Part shown: piece after piece, positions 49,911-58,969 of the stretch | How the letters are laid out: the number at the start of each line of letters is the position of its first letter | Position numbering within the stretch: the stretch's first letter is position 1 | Origin: Phycisphaerales bacterium | GTDB taxonomy: Bacteria; Planctomycetota; Phycisphaerae; Phycisphaerales; UBA1924 | DNA: 64,000 nucleotides | Direction: 5' to 3' | Assembly (NCBI GenBank): GCA_030149165.1 | Contig: JASBRY010000009.1 | Location: 1-64,000 of the forward strand | The notes under the pieces: model-generated | Seen by the model: the letters and a program-made list of their open reading frames with translations, nothing else | What the model was told of the DNA's origin: nothing | Database searches by the model: none | Program-made: the position numbers and the translations under genes

Positions 49911-51161
49911 TTATTTGCAACGGCGCGATTGTTCGTGGATTGACCAGTAGTGTTTAAAGCTCGCATCGAAGCTGAAGTTCTTCATGTGCTCGACGGCGTT
50001 TGATCCCATGCGCTTGCGGCGTGGTTCATCGAGCGCGAGATCGACGAGCGCATCGGTCCATTGTTTCGGATCGTCAATTGAGAGTACAAGACCTGTTTCT
50101 GTTTCGGGATTGGCGTGGTTGATGACTTCCTTGGGTCCGCCTTGATCGGTCGCGATGACGGGGACGCCGGATGCTTGGGATTCCATGACGACTTGTCCGA
50201 GTGTGTCGGTGGTGGAGGGGAAGGCGAATAGGTCGCAGGAGGCGTAGAGGGTGGCGAGTTCTTCGCCGTGCTTGAATCCGAGGAAGTACGCGTCGTGATT
50301 TTGCAGGCGTTCTTGCATTTCTTGTCGGTATGGGCCGTCACCGATGATGATGAGCTGCGCGGGTTTGTTGGTGGCGTCTTCGATGCGTTGTTTGATGCTC
50401 GGCCAATACTGGGTGATGATGGGGAGGTTTTTTTCTGTGGAGACTCGTCCACAGAAGAAGAGTTTGAAACCGGTATCGGGAACTCCGAGCGAGGACCAGA
50501 TGGATGGGTCGCGGAGGGACTGGGAGAACTGTTCGTTATCGAATCCGGGGGTGAGTCGGTGGATGCGATCGGGTTTGATTCCGAGGTTGATGAGGCGCGA
50601 CGCGTAGTCATCGGAGCGCGAGAACACGGCGGCGAACTGTTTGTAGAAGGTGCGCATCAGAGTTCGGCATCCCCACGACATGATGGAGTTGTCGAAGAGC
50701 TCATCGATGTATGCGGGGAAGTCGGTGTGGTAGACGCCTGTGATTGGGACGCGCATGAGTTTGGCGGCGAGCATCCCAACCATTCCCACAGCGCCGGGGG
50801 TGGAGATGTGGATCACATCGGGTCGGTGGTCCTCGGCGGCGCGGAGCATAGTGAGCATCGGTGGGATCGCGAGGTCGAGCGTGTCGTATCCGGGCATGGG
50901 TCGCGCATAGAGCGGCGTGAAGTTTTTGATGTTGGGGAGGGGTTTGAGGTGATCGGGGAAGTCGATGCGTGTGGAGGTGTAGACGGTGAGGTCGTGGTGT
51001 GTGCGGTGAGCGGTGGCGGCGGTGTTCTGGATGAATCGGCAGACGCCGTTGATGTCAACGAGGGTGTCGGTGAACTTGAGGACTCGTGTAGGGGATGGGG
51101 GTGTGTTGTAGAGGGGTTGTTCTTGCACGGCGTGATCCTGTGATTGGATGAGGGTAGCCAT
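49911..51161 (-). CDS. Glycosyltransferase family 4
   Basis: 416 residues from ATG 51161 (MATLIQSQDHAVQEQP). N-terminal Rossmann-like half with VLKFTDTLVDINGVCRFIQN and DVIHISTPGAVGMVGMLAAK, then GVYHTDFPAYIDELF. The GT4 C-terminal half has LFFCGRVSTEKNLPII, LIIIGDGPYRQEMQERL and the sugar-nucleotide motif FAFPSTTDTLGQVVMESQAS followed by GVPVIAT. It resembles the SqdX/mannosyltransferase group of lipid-glycan enzymes; donor and acceptor are unknown. An upstream terminator-like hairpin on the same strand at 51218 sits in its leader. Confidence 0.9.
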   Translation of the reverse strand: MATLIQSQDHAVQEQPLYNTPPSPTRVLKFTDTLVDINGVCRFIQNTAATAHRTHHDLTVYTSTRIDFPDHLKPLPNIKNFTPLYARPMPGYDTLDLAIPPMLTMLRAAEDHRPDVIHISTPGAVGMVGMLAAKLMRVPITGVYHTDFPAYIDELFDNSIMSWGCRTLMRTFYKQFAAVFSRSDDYASRLINLGIKPDRIHRLTPGFDNEQFSQSLRDPSIWSSLGVPDTGFKLFFCGRVSTEKNLPIITQYWPSIKQRIEDATNKPAQLIIIGDGPYRQEMQERLQNHDAYFLGFKHGEELATLYASCDLFAFPSTTDTLGQVVMESQASGVPVIATDQGGPKEVINHANPETETGLVLSIDDPKQWTDALVDLALDEPRRKRMGSNAVEHMKNFSFDASFKHYWSIHEQSRRCK

Positions 51162-51217
51162 GGGTTGAGTGGTTTGAGGGGTTCTTGTGTTGTGGTTGTA
51201 TGAAGATGCTTTCCAAA

Positions 51218-51250
51218 TAAAAACCCCGCGTCGGGGGGATCGACGCGGGG
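51218..51250 (-). terminator. Terminator-like hairpin upstream of the glycosyltransferase gene
   Basis: Read leftward, CCCCGCGTCG and CGACGCGGGG pair around ATCCCCC and are followed by TTTTTATTT. It lies 57 bases before the glycosyltransferase start on the same strand, so it could act as an attenuator or end a separate short transcript. Confidence 0.75.
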
Positions 51251-51434
51251 CGTGTGCGGGCGATCCCGGCATTTGCGGCTGCTCGGCACGGCCGCGGTTG
51301 TGGGCGCCGGGGGAGAGTGTGCCCGCTGGGACTCATGATGAGTATGCGTATCAGCGGGCTCCGGGGCGCGTGGAATGGTGACGCGGTTTGATGCGGGGGT
51401 GGGTTTGTGCGGGCTATGTAGTTTGGGAGGGTGC

Positions 51435-51464
51435 AAAGAGAAACCCACGCTGGTGCGTGGGTTT
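51435..51464 (-). terminator. Terminator of the small lipoprotein gene
   Basis: Read leftward, AAACCCACGC and GCGTGGGTTT pair around ACCA, followed by CTCTTT. Located 58 bases after the small lipoprotein stop. Confidence 0.75.
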
Positions 51465-51521
51465 GGGGGGAGATCTGGTTGGGTGTGGTTTGTTGCTTAT
51501 TGAATCGTGATGGGTGGTGTT

Positions 51522-51809
51522 TTAGTACGGCTTGATGTTGTTGTGCAGGCGAGATGGGCGGTTGAGGTGGAAGACACGGTCGAAGTCGTTGTGCATCGCG
51601 CGGAAGTTGGTGTCGAAGGTGTACGCGTGGGTATTGGCGCGATCGCTCGAACGGCGTGCAAGGGTGTGCATCGCTGGGGTTGGGTTGGAGCGGACGGAGC
51701 CGACATCACCGGCGTGGGAGGTGGAGGAGGATGAGCATGCGGTGAGCGAGAGGAAGCATGCGGTCGCGATGATGGAGGCGGCTGCTTTGGTGGTACGGGT
51801 GATGGTCAT
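51522..51809 (-). CDS. Small lipoprotein
   Basis: 95 residues. Signal peptide with basic start (MTITRTTKAAAS) and hydrophobic segment IIATACFLSLTAC; the lipobox is LTAC with Cys near 25, followed by SSSSTS. The mature part is about 70 residues, Ser/His/Asn/Arg-rich, with AMHTLARRSSDRANTHAYTF and a C-terminus LHNNIKPY. I recognise no family. Terminator at 51435. Confidence 0.7.
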   Translation of the reverse strand: MTITRTTKAAASIIATACFLSLTACSSSSTSHAGDVGSVRSNPTPAMHTLARRSSDRANTHAYTFDTNFRAMHNDFDRVFHLNRPSRLHNNIKPY

Positions 51810-52034
51810 GTTCGGATGTCCCTTGTTTGAGATACAGAATTGGGGCTTCGTGATGGGGTCACGATAGCGCCGTGTGCGGCTGTGGTTCCACTATACGGTC
51901 AATTGTGGCTGGATGTTTCTTGTTGATTGATGGGAGTTTGTGGCCGAGAGGGATGTTGGTGGCGTATGGGACTCAGCGCGGGGAGGGATATCCACTGGTT
52001 GTGCTCAATTCTGGTGAATTGTGGATCGGCGGGG

Positions 52035-52062
52035 TTGTGCGTGCGAACAGGTGTGGTACGAT
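52035..52062 (+). promoter_or_regulatory. Promoter of the 6S-like RNA
   Basis: TTGTGC at 52035-52040 and TACGAT at 52057-52062 with a 16-base spacer. The predicted start falls at about 52068, exactly where the RNA's closing stem begins. Confidence 0.6.
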
Positions 52063-52067
52063 TTTGC

Positions 52068-52249
52068 GACGATCCGTCGAAGCCGGCAGGGGTTGATATT
52101 CGATCCCTTTGAACCTCTGATCGGGGGCCAAGGCGTTTCCGGGCGAAGATCATGCCTCCATAGAGTGGAAGATCGGGATCCGGGCTGAGGCACCCACCTT
52201 GACATCAGGGCTTCGGATACTGCTGCTGGCTTCGGCGGGTCGTTTTTTT
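52068..52249 (+). ncRNA. ssrS: Probable 6S RNA
   Basis: About 180 bases with no gene on either strand. The two ends pair over 22 positions: 52068-52089 (GACGATCC...GGCAG) with 52223-52244 (CTGCTGGC...GTCGTT); differences are all G-T pairs. A T-run follows directly. The 3' half contains CACCCACCTTG at about 52190-52201, a segment I know from the 6S RNA 3' strand, and a large, mostly unpaired middle would form the central bubble. 6S RNA binds housekeeping RNA polymerase in stationary phase. purU follows about 65 bases downstream; in E. coli the 6S gene likewise precedes a folate one-carbon gene (ygfA). Confidence 0.75.
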
Positions 52250-52313
52250 GAAAATTGACGCGGGGGATTGATTCATTTTGGCTCCAGATCAGGATTGTGT
52301 CGATCTGCGAGGC

Positions 52314-53168
52314 ATGAAGATTGATCGAGATCAAGATGATGCGATTGTTCGGCTGTTGGTTAGTTGTGATGACCGATGCGGGGTGGTTGCGGGAGTCACA
52401 GCCGCGGTGAGTGCGTCCGGCGGGAATATCTTGGATGTTGATCAGCATGCAGATCCGCTAACGGGTTCATTCTGCATGCGTGTCGCCTTTGAGGGGATGA
52501 CAGATCGCAACGGTCTTGAAACAGCACTCGATGAGTTGGGAATTTCATATCGGATTCATCGTGCCAGTCCATTGGCGCGGATGGCAATCCTCTGTAGTAA
52601 GCAGACGCATTGTGTTGCGGACTTGCTTTGGCGCGCTTCAATAGGCGAACTGCCTGCAACGGTAACCCGTGTGATTTCGAATCATACAGACGCTGAGCAG
52701 TTGGCAGAAACCTTCGGTTATCAGTACACAGAACTCCCGGTGACGAAGGAGACTAAAGCGTCTCAAGAGTCAGAAGTATTAAAGCTGCTCGAGGATGATG
52801 GTGTAGAGTTGGTGGTGCTCGCTCGGTACATGCAGGTATTAAGTGAGGGATTTGTTGAGCGGTATGCTGATCGAATTATCAATATCCATCACAGCTTCCT
52901 CCCGGCATTCCCAGGTGGGCGTCCCTACCACAGGGCATTTGAGCGCGGAGTGAAGTTGATAGGTGCAACAGCGCATTATGTCACTGCGGAGCTTGATGAG
53001 GGGCCGATCATTGCGCAGCGTACGGCTCATGTGACGCATAGGGATGGGGTGGAGGATTTGATCCGTAAGGGGCGAGATCTTGAGCGCGTTGTGCTCGCAG
53101 AAGCTGTGCGTATGCATCTTGAGGATCGCGTGCTGATTGAAAACGGTCGCACTGTGGTTTTCGAATAG
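52314..53168 (+). CDS. purU: Formyltetrahydrofolate deformylase PurU
   Basis: Hydrolyses 10-formyl-THF to formate and THF. 284 residues from ATG 52314; a TTG at 52278 is an alternative start. N-terminal ACT domain (AIVRLLVSCDDRCGVVAGVT then NILDVDQHAD), middle RMAILCSKQTHCVADLLWRA and the formyl-transferase-like catalytic part. The N/H/D active site appears as N and H in IINIHHSFLPAFPGG and D in VTAELDEGPIIAQR. VLARYMQVLSEGFVERYADR is family-typical. It shares a region with the 6S-like RNA but has its own leader. Codon use is more balanced than in adjacent genes. Confidence 0.93.
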   Translation: MKIDRDQDDAIVRLLVSCDDRCGVVAGVTAAVSASGGNILDVDQHADPLTGSFCMRVAFEGMTDRNGLETALDELGISYRIHRASPLARMAILCSKQTHCVADLLWRASIGELPATVTRVISNHTDAEQLAETFGYQYTELPVTKETKASQESEVLKLLEDDGVELVVLARYMQVLSEGFVERYADRIINIHHSFLPAFPGGRPYHRAFERGVKLIGATAHYVTAELDEGPIIAQRTAHVTHRDGVEDLIRKGRDLERVVLAEAVRMHLEDRVLIENGRTVVFE

Positions 53169-53325
53169 CGAACTGCCGAGGTGGCAGGGACTGGGTGATT
53201 GGCAGGCACGGCGTGGATAAATCGCTGGTTTTAGCGCGATTTGTGGGGTTTGGGGGTTGGCGCGCGGTTTGCAAATAGTCATGGAGCAGAAAGAACGCTC
53301 GTGCAGGCGGGCAAGGAGGTGCTTC

Positions 53326-56034
53326 ATGATGGATCGGATGACAACTTTGGCTCAGCAGGTGCTCGCTTCGGCGCAGCAGTCGGCGATGGGTGCTTCGCAT
53401 CCAGAGGTGGGATCGTTGCATGTGCTCAGTGCGTTGATTGAGGACGAGGCGGGGCCTGGCGCGGCGATCCTGAAGCGGATCGGCGCGGATGTCGCGAAGA
53501 TCCGCAATGAAGCGACCAATGAACTGACTCGGCTCCCCACGACAAGCAGCGGCGCGGGATCGAGCGGACGCGAGATCATGGAGATTATCGGAAAAGCGGA
53601 CGCGAGCGCGAAAGCGATGGGTGACTCGTATGTGTCGTGTGAGCATCTGCTCGTGGCGCTGACGCAAGCGGGCGGAGCGGCAAGAGAGTTGCTCAAGATC
53701 AACGGTGTGGAAACGAGAGAAGTGCAGGAAGCGATCAAAGCGATCCGCAAGGCGTCGGGTGTTGAGAACATTACCGATGCGGGGGGTGAGGGATCATTTG
53801 AGGCGCTCAGTAAGTACTCGATCGATCTGACGGAACAAGCAACGAGCGGGAAGCTCGATCCGGTGATCGGGCGCGATGAGGAGATCCGGCGTTGTATGCA
53901 GGTGCTCTCGCGGCGCACGAAGAACAATCCGGTGCTCATCGGTGAGCCTGGCGTTGGGAAGACGGCGATCGCGGAAGGTCTGGCGCTGCGGATCGTCAAC
54001 GGCGATTGTCCAGACGGCATGCGCGACAAGCGGATCATGGCGCTGGATGTCGGTCAGCTGCTCGCGGGCGCGAAGTATCGCGGCGAGTTCGAGGATCGAT
54101 TGAAGGCGGTTCTGCGAGAAGTAGAAGCAAGCGATGGGCGCGTGATTCTGTTCATTGATGAACTGCACACGATCATCGGCGCTGGAGCCGCGGAGGGCGC
54201 GGTGAGTGCTGGGAACTTGCTGAAGCCTGCGCTGGCGCGGGGCGGGTTGCGATGCATTGGCGCGACGACATTGGATGAATACAGAAAGCATATCGAGAAG
54301 GACGCGGCGTTTGAGCGGCGCTTCCAGAAGGTGTTTGTGGGCGCGCCGAGTGTTGAAGAAACCGTCGCGATCCTGCGTGGACTCAAGGAACGCTACGAGA
54401 CGCACCACGGCGTGCGGATCCAGGACAGCGCGATCCTCGCGGCGGCATCGCTGAGCGATCGGTACATCACGGATCGGTTCCTCCCTGATAAGGCGATTGA
54501 TTTGATTGATGAGGCGGCGAGTTCGCTCAAAATGGAGATCGAGTCGATGCCTGCGGAGATCGACGAGCTTCGTCGAAAGATCATGTCGCTTGAGATCGAG
54601 CGCGAGGCATTGAAGCTCGAAGACAAGTCCGATGTGAACACGAGCGAGATCGAGCGTGTTGAAGAAGAGCTCGCGGGACTGCGCGAGAAGAACAACGCGC
54701 TGAGCGCTCGCTGGGAAGAAGAGAAGCAGGACCTTGATGTCGCGCGATCGATCAAGAACGAGATCGAGCAGAAGAAGATCGAGCTTGAGCGGGCGCAGCG
54801 TGTTGGGGATCTGGAAGCAGCCGCGCGGATTCAGTACGGCGAGCTGATCGAGCTCAACAAGCAGCTTGAGGAAGCGGAGCGGATGATTGATGCTCGACAA
54901 GCGTCTGGCGAGGTGCTCATCAAGGAAGAGGTTGATCCCGAGGCGGTGGCGCAGATTGTTGGTCGCTGGACTGGGATCCCCGTCGCGAAGCTGATTGAGA
55001 GCGAGCGCGAGAAGCTTGTGCATATCGAGGAGCATCTGAAAGAGCGTGTTGTTGGACAGAACGAGGCACTGCGCGCGGTGGGTGACGCGGTGCGGAGAAG
55101 CCGAGCTGGTCTTGGTGATCCGACCAAACCGATCGGGAGCTTCTTGTTCCTTGGTCCGACTGGGGTCGGCAAGACGGAGACCTGCAAGGCGCTCGCGGAG
55201 TTCTTGTTTGACACTGAGGATGCGCTTGTGCGCATCGACATGAGCGAGTACATGGAGAAGCATGCTGTGGCTCGTCTGGTCGGCGCGCCTCCTGGCTATG
55301 TCGGGTATGAAGAGGGCGGGTCGCTGACGGAAGCGGTGCGCCGCCGTCCTTACAGCGTGATCTTGTTCGATGAGATCGAGAAGGCGCATCCCGATGTGTT
55401 CAATGTGCTGCTGCAGCTGCTTGACGATGGTCGTTTGACGGATGGTCAGGGGCGGACTGTTGATTTCAAGAACACGATCGTGGTGATGACCAGTAATATT
55501 GGATCGCAGAAGATCCTGAGCATGGCTGAGAGCGGTGCGGAGGATTGGGAGATCGAGGCGGCGGTGCGTGATCTGATCCGTCGAGGTCCTGGCGCGGATC
55601 TGGATGCGAAGGGTCTGACTCCGGATCTTGAGACTGGACGCATGAACGCGAATCTGGATGTGGGGATGCGCGAGCAGTTCTTCCGTCCGGAGCTGTTGAA
55701 CCGAATCGATGAGACGGTCGTGTTCCATCAGCTCGGCAAGGAAACGCTGCGAGGCATCGCACAGATCCTGATGAACGGGCTCAAGGCACGGCTCGCGGAT
55801 CGCGGGATGTCGCTGGAACTCTCGGACGCGGCGATCGAGCGGCTGCTCGCGGAAGGATACGATCCGGCGTACGGTGCTCGACCACTGGCGCGGACGATCC
55901 AGCGCCAGATCGAGAATCCGCTCGCAACCAAAATCCTCAGCGGCGAGTTTGAACGCGGCGATCGGATCGTGGTCGATGATCACGGCGGCGGGTTTAGTTT
56001 CGAGAAACGCGAAGCGAACCACGCGGCTTCGTAA
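53326..56034 (+). CDS. clpB: Chaperone/disaggregase ClpB
   Basis: Hexameric AAA+ protein that, with DnaK, resolubilises aggregated proteins. 902 residues from ATG 53326, preceded by AAGGAGG. N-domain (about 1-145, with double Clp-N repeats), first AAA with GEPGVGKTA near 206, a long coiled coil at about 400-525 (middle domain: Glu/Lys/Leu-rich), second AAA with GPTGVGKTE near 610, and a C-terminal small domain. The middle domain distinguishes it from ClpA/ClpC. A short insertion of about 40 residues lies near 735-775 in AAA2 ([20 protein letters not shown]). I see no HspR or CIRCE-type site upstream. Terminator at 56063. Confidence 0.97.
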   Translation: MMDRMTTLAQQVLASAQQSAMGASHPEVGSLHVLSALIEDEAGPGAAILKRIGADVAKIRNEATNELTRLPTTSSGAGSSGREIMEIIGKADASAKAMGDSYVSCEHLLVALTQAGGAARELLKINGVETREVQEAIKAIRKASGVENITDAGGEGSFEALSKYSIDLTEQATSGKLDPVIGRDEEIRRCMQVLSRRTKNNPVLIGEPGVGKTAIAEGLALRIVNGDCPDGMRDKRIMALDVGQLLAGAKYRGEFEDRLKAVLREVEASDGRVILFIDELHTIIGAGAAEGAVSAGNLLKPALARGGLRCIGATTLDEYRKHIEKDAAFERRFQKVFVGAPSVEETVAILRGLKERYETHHGVRIQDSAILAAASLSDRYITDRFLPDKAIDLIDEAASSLKMEIESMPAEIDELRRKIMSLEIEREALKLEDKSDVNTSEIERVEEELAGLREKNNALSARWEEEKQDLDVARSIKNEIEQKKIELERAQRVGDLEAAARIQYGELIELNKQLEEAERMIDARQASGEVLIKEEVDPEAVAQIVGRWTGIPVAKLIESEREKLVHIEEHLKERVVGQNEALRAVGDAVRRSRAGLGDPTKPIGSFLFLGPTGVGKTETCKALAEFLFDTEDALVRIDMSEYMEKHAVARLVGAPPGYVGYEEGGSLTEAVRRRPYSVILFDEIEKAHPDVFNVLLQLLDDGRLTDGQGRTVDFKNTIVVMTSNIGSQKILSMAESGAEDWEIEAAVRDLIRRGPGADLDAKGLTPDLETGRMNANLDVGMREQFFRPELLNRIDETVVFHQLGKETLRGIAQILMNGLKARLADRGMSLELSDAAIERLLAEGYDPAYGARPLARTIQRQIENPLATKILSGEFERGDRIVVDDHGGGFSFEKREANHAAS

Positions 56035-56062
56035 TCAGCAAATCCGGAGTTTCAAATGCAGA

Positions 56063-56093
56063 ATCCGTCGGTGATGAGCCGGCGGATTTTTTT
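56063..56093 (+). terminator. Terminator of clpB
   Basis: ATCCGTCGG and CCGGCGGAT pair around a short loop, followed by TTTTTTT. Located 30 bases after the clpB stop. Confidence 0.8.
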
Positions 56094-56193
56094 GTGCGTG
56101 TTTAATAAGTATGTTTTCGGAGGTAGGGCGCGCGATGTACGATTTCGGGCGCTGGGGTGTGGACAGGGTTGTGTTTGTTGGTAAGCATCGCGC

Positions 56194-57570
56194 ATGGCTG
56201 GACCAGTTGATATCCCGAAGTCGGATCGTGACCTTGAGCGGACTGCGGCGGACAAGTTGCTTGGGCCGTTCCAGCGGTTTATGAAGTTTGAAGCGGCGGG
56301 GGGTGTGCTGCTGATTGTGTGTGCGCTGGGCGCGATGATCTGGGCGAACTCGAGTCAGTCCGAGCACTACCTCGCGTTGTTCTATGAGACTAAGGTGCGT
56401 GTAGGGTTTGGGGAGTGGGGGCTGGAGAAGGCGCTGATTCTGTGGATCAACGATCTGCTGATGGCGGTGTTCTTCTTGCTTGTTGGTCTGGAGATCAAGC
56501 GTGAGGTGCTGGTAGGGGAGCTGCAGAGTCCCAAGAAGGCGGCGCTTCCGATCGCGGCGGCGATTGGGGGGATGGCGATCCCTGGTGCGATCTATGCGCT
56601 GGTGAACATGGGGCACGGCTCGATGAGCGGTTGGGGTGTCCCGATGGCGACGGATATCGCGTTTGCGCTTGGGGTGCTGGCGCTGGTTGGATCGCGCGTC
56701 CCTGTTTCGGTACGGATCTTCCTGACCTCGCTCGCGATCGTGGATGATCTTGGGGCGCTGCTGGTGATTGCGGTCTTCTATACCGATTCGATCGGGATGG
56801 ACTACCTGGGCAAGGCGGGGATCGTGCTGGCGCTGATGATGGTGCTCAATGTGATGGGCGTGCGTCGATTGGTTGTGTACCTGCTGCTTGGTGTGGTGGT
56901 GTGGTACTTTGTGCTCAAGAGCGGCGTGCACGCGACGATCGCGGGTGTGCTCGTCGCGATGACGATCCCGGCACGCACTCGGGTTGATCAAGCGCTGTAC
57001 AGCTCGTTTGTGCGCTCGATGCTGGATCGCTTTGATGCGGACTCGAGGGGTGAGCAGAAATCGTGGACAACCTCGAAGCAGCAGTCGGCGGTGCTCGCGA
57101 TCGAAGATGCGGGGCACAAGGTCGAGACTCCGGTGCGCCGTCTTGAGCACACGCTGATCCCTTGGGTTGCGTTTGCGATTCTCCCAGTGTTTGCGCTCGC
57201 GAACGCGGGGGTGTCCATTGGTACGGTTGAGTCGGACGCTGGAGATGGTTCTTTGTGGACCAATCGCGCGCTGTGGGGTGTGGTGCTTGGGTTGTTGATC
57301 GGTAAGCCGGTAGGTGTTTTTGGGTTTGCGTGGGTGGCTCAGAAGCTGGGGATCGGGATGCTCCCAGAGGGCGCGAACTGGCGTCATGTGTTCGGCGCGG
57401 CGTGGTTGTCGGGGATCGGATTTACGATGGCCCTGTTTATCGCGAACCTCGCGTTTGCGGATGCGGCGGATCTTGATGCCGCGAAGATCGGTGTGCTTGG
57501 CGCTTCGGTGGTTGCGGGTGTGGTTGGTTTGTTGATCCTGATGATGGGAAAGACGGCGGAGACCGAATGA
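56194..57570 (+). CDS. nhaA: Na+/H+ antiporter NhaA
   Basis: Exports Na+ in exchange for H+; expected in a marine organism. 458 residues with about 12 TM helices. D154 in PMATDIAFALG and D184/D185 in AIVDDLGALLVIA correspond to the ion-binding Asp residues of NhaA. Other signatures: FFLLVGLEIKREVLVGEL and late GIGFTMALFIANLAF. The cytoplasmic loop at about 270-315 (DADSRGEQKSWTTSKQQ, ETPVRRLEHTLIPW) is longer than in E. coli. A hairpin overlapping the stop (11 pairs at about 57554-57582) may mark the 3' end. It is convergent with the next gene. Confidence 0.96.
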   Translation: MAGPVDIPKSDRDLERTAADKLLGPFQRFMKFEAAGGVLLIVCALGAMIWANSSQSEHYLALFYETKVRVGFGEWGLEKALILWINDLLMAVFFLLVGLEIKREVLVGELQSPKKAALPIAAAIGGMAIPGAIYALVNMGHGSMSGWGVPMATDIAFALGVLALVGSRVPVSVRIFLTSLAIVDDLGALLVIAVFYTDSIGMDYLGKAGIVLALMMVLNVMGVRRLVVYLLLGVVVWYFVLKSGVHATIAGVLVAMTIPARTRVDQALYSSFVRSMLDRFDADSRGEQKSWTTSKQQSAVLAIEDAGHKVETPVRRLEHTLIPWVAFAILPVFALANAGVSIGTVESDAGDGSLWTNRALWGVVLGLLIGKPVGVFGFAWVAQKLGIGMLPEGANWRHVFGAAWLSGIGFTMALFIANLAFADAADLDAAKIGVLGASVVAGVVGLLILMMGKTAETE

Positions 57571-57628
57571 TCTCCGCCGTCGAGGTTTGGGGGGTTGGGG
57601 TCAGGATTGAGTTGTGATATGTGTTGTA

Positions 57629-58324
57629 TCAGCGGCGACGGCGCGATGCGGCGATGCCTGCGAGTCCGAGGATGGACAGTGCGGATGGTGATGGGACGGC
57701 GCCCCACGCGACATCATCAAACGCAACATAGTCGGCGGTTTGATCGAAGAGCACTGGGATGTTGATCCGGATTTCGTTGAACGCGTCGTTGAAGATGAAT
57801 CCGAAGAAATCGACTTGACCGAAGAGGTCTTCGGATGGGACGAAGAAGTCAGCCATCACTTGTCCGTTGTTGAGTGTGGTGACATTGAATCCGTTTGCGC
57901 CGGATTCTGGTTGGAATCCGGAGAGATCGAATCCGAATGCGCGGTTGAGTCCTGCGAACGAGAACGCGGCGGAGTATGAGCCGGTCTCGGGCATGTCTGG
58001 GGCGCCGGGGACTGGATTGTTTTGTCCGAAGCGGAGGTACTTGCGTCCGCCTGCGGTGGTGTTTTCAAAGCCGTATGAATCTGGGTCTCCGGCTTCGATG
58101 GAGGCGCTCACGGCACCTGAGGCGAGTGCTGCGTTGAGTCCGGAGTCGAATCCTGCTGGGAGCATCAGGCCGCCGAGGTCTTCGGATTCGAAGTCTTCGA
58201 GGTTGAGAGCACCGGCGTCGGAGTTGAAGTCGGCGCGGTTGTCGTACTGATTGACTCCTGCGACTCCGGCGAGCGCGGTCGATGAGAGTGCGGTCAATGC
58301 GAGCATGCATGCGGTGGTATTCAT
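57629..58324 (-). CDS. Exported protein with PEP-CTERM-like sorting signal
   Basis: 231 residues from ATG 58324. Signal peptide MNTTACMLALTALSSTALA|GV. The body has an N-terminal D-x-N-x-D segment and ADFNSDAGALNLEDFES, then a beta-rich fold (FGFDLSGFQPESGANGFNVT) and ADYVAFDDVAWG. The C-terminus is VPSPSALSILGLAGIAASRR plus Arg-Arg, the same Ala/Gly-helix-plus-Arg-tail type seen in the protein at 28111-28704. Probably sorted to the surface. The body resembles concanavalin-like PEP-CTERM folds (VAFDD near the end), without known function. Confidence 0.8.
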   Translation of the reverse strand: MNTTACMLALTALSSTALAGVAGVNQYDNRADFNSDAGALNLEDFESEDLGGLMLPAGFDSGLNAALASGAVSASIEAGDPDSYGFENTTAGGRKYLRFGQNNPVPGAPDMPETGSYSAAFSFAGLNRAFGFDLSGFQPESGANGFNVTTLNNGQVMADFFVPSEDLFGQVDFFGFIFNDAFNEIRINIPVLFDQTADYVAFDDVAWGAVPSPSALSILGLAGIAASRRRR

Positions 58325-58767
58325 TTGATATATCCCTGTGTTTGTGTGCGTGTTTGTCCCGACCGATAATCGGGTTTCCCTGTTTCCGAAATATGCGGTG
58401 CTATGGGACGCATTGCGAAGAAAGTGTCGAGAAATTCCGTGTTACTCTGCTCGGATCGTCGGAATTGGTGTTTTTGGGGAGGATTCGAGGAGGTTGAGAA
58501 TTTGGGGTTTGTGTTGCAACCGGGGGTTTTGGGGTGCGTATCTTTGGGTGAGGCCCATTCGGGTCTGAACTGATGAGCGTTGAGCCGGTCTGTTTGAACG
58601 GTGCGAATCAGGGATTGAAAGAAGACATTCAGGATGGTTGTTGGTTTCCGAGGCGTGTATGTGCGCGTGTTGCTGATGGCTTGTGTGGGTTTGTCCTTTG
58701 AAGGAAGGGCGGACTGGTTCATCCGACTCCGGGTGGGTAGGACTTCTCGGAGCATACCTGTGATGCT
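58325..58767. other. Intergenic region between the PEP-CTERM gene and the rnpA leader RNA
   Basis: 443 bases with no convincing gene. It must hold the promoter of the minus-strand exported-protein gene near its left end. A small hairpin (CCCGA with TCGGG) lies at about 58358-58374. I see no other structure. Confidence 0.4.
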
Positions 58768-58796
58768 TTGACGCGTGTGTGCGGTTTCTTTAGCGT
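58768..58796 (+). promoter_or_regulatory. Promoter of the rnpA-upstream RNA
   Basis: TTGACG at 58768-58773, a 17-base spacer, and TAGCGT at 58791-58796. Its start would fall near 58803. Confidence 0.6.
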
Positions 58797-58802
58797 CGCG
58801 TC

Positions 58803-58940
58803 ACGGGTGATACATCTGAGTGGGCGCGTGCCGCCTGGGGAGAGACGGCACCCTGCTCAGACTTGAGCGGCTGGTTGGATGACCGCCGTCTCTACGGCCG
58901 GGTTGAGAATGTCCCCCTCAACCCGGCCTTCTTTATTTTT
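58803..58940 (+). ncRNA. Terminator-ended RNA upstream of rnpA with alternative pairings
   Basis: About 138 bases, no ORF. Hairpin 1: CTGAG (58816-58820) with CTCAG (58856-58860), inner GTGCCG with CGGCAC around CCTGGGGAGAGA. Part of its loop plus right arm, AGAGACGGC (58841-58849), is exactly complementary to GCCGTCTCT (58885-58893). The latter can also fold as GCCGT-CTCT-ACGGC, which shares bases with the left arm of the terminator. These mutually exclusive pairings are what attenuators and riboswitches show. It lies 30 bases before rnpA in the position where rpmH normally is. It could instead be a free-standing sRNA. Confidence 0.55.
58896..58940 (+). terminator. Terminator 30 bases before rnpA
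   Basis: GGCCGGGTTGAG (58896-58907) and CTCAACCCGGCC (58917-58928) form a perfect 12-pair stem with a 9-base loop, followed by TTCTTTATTTTT. It would stop nearly all transcription into rnpA unless relieved. Confidence 0.88.
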
Positions 58941-58969
58941 ACTGGGCGCTGAAGGCGTAGGGTTGGGGT

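Larger units (their letters stand above)
51162..51521. other. Intergenic region with two minus-strand terminators
   Basis: 360 bases. Two minus-strand terminators (51435-51464 and 51218-51250) bracket about 185 bases with no ORF. Within it GCCCGCTG (51321-51328) pairs with CAGCGGGC (51352-51359), and ACTCATGATGAGT at 51331-51343 is a palindrome. This may be an independent short RNA read leftward or a leader of the glycosyltransferase gene. Confidence 0.45.

Noticed and set aside
51253..51430. SRP (4.5S) RNA, because of a GAGCAGCCGC segment on the minus strand
   Set aside because: The conserved 5' strand (GTCAGG-type) and GGAA tetraloop context are absent; the segment cannot form SRP helix 8.
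53794..56022. 742-residue open frame antisense to clpB
   Set aside because: It mirrors codon structure of clpB in a GC-rich gene, is Arg/His/Leu-rich, has no Shine-Dalgarno sequence or family motif, and clpB is unmistakable on the other strand.
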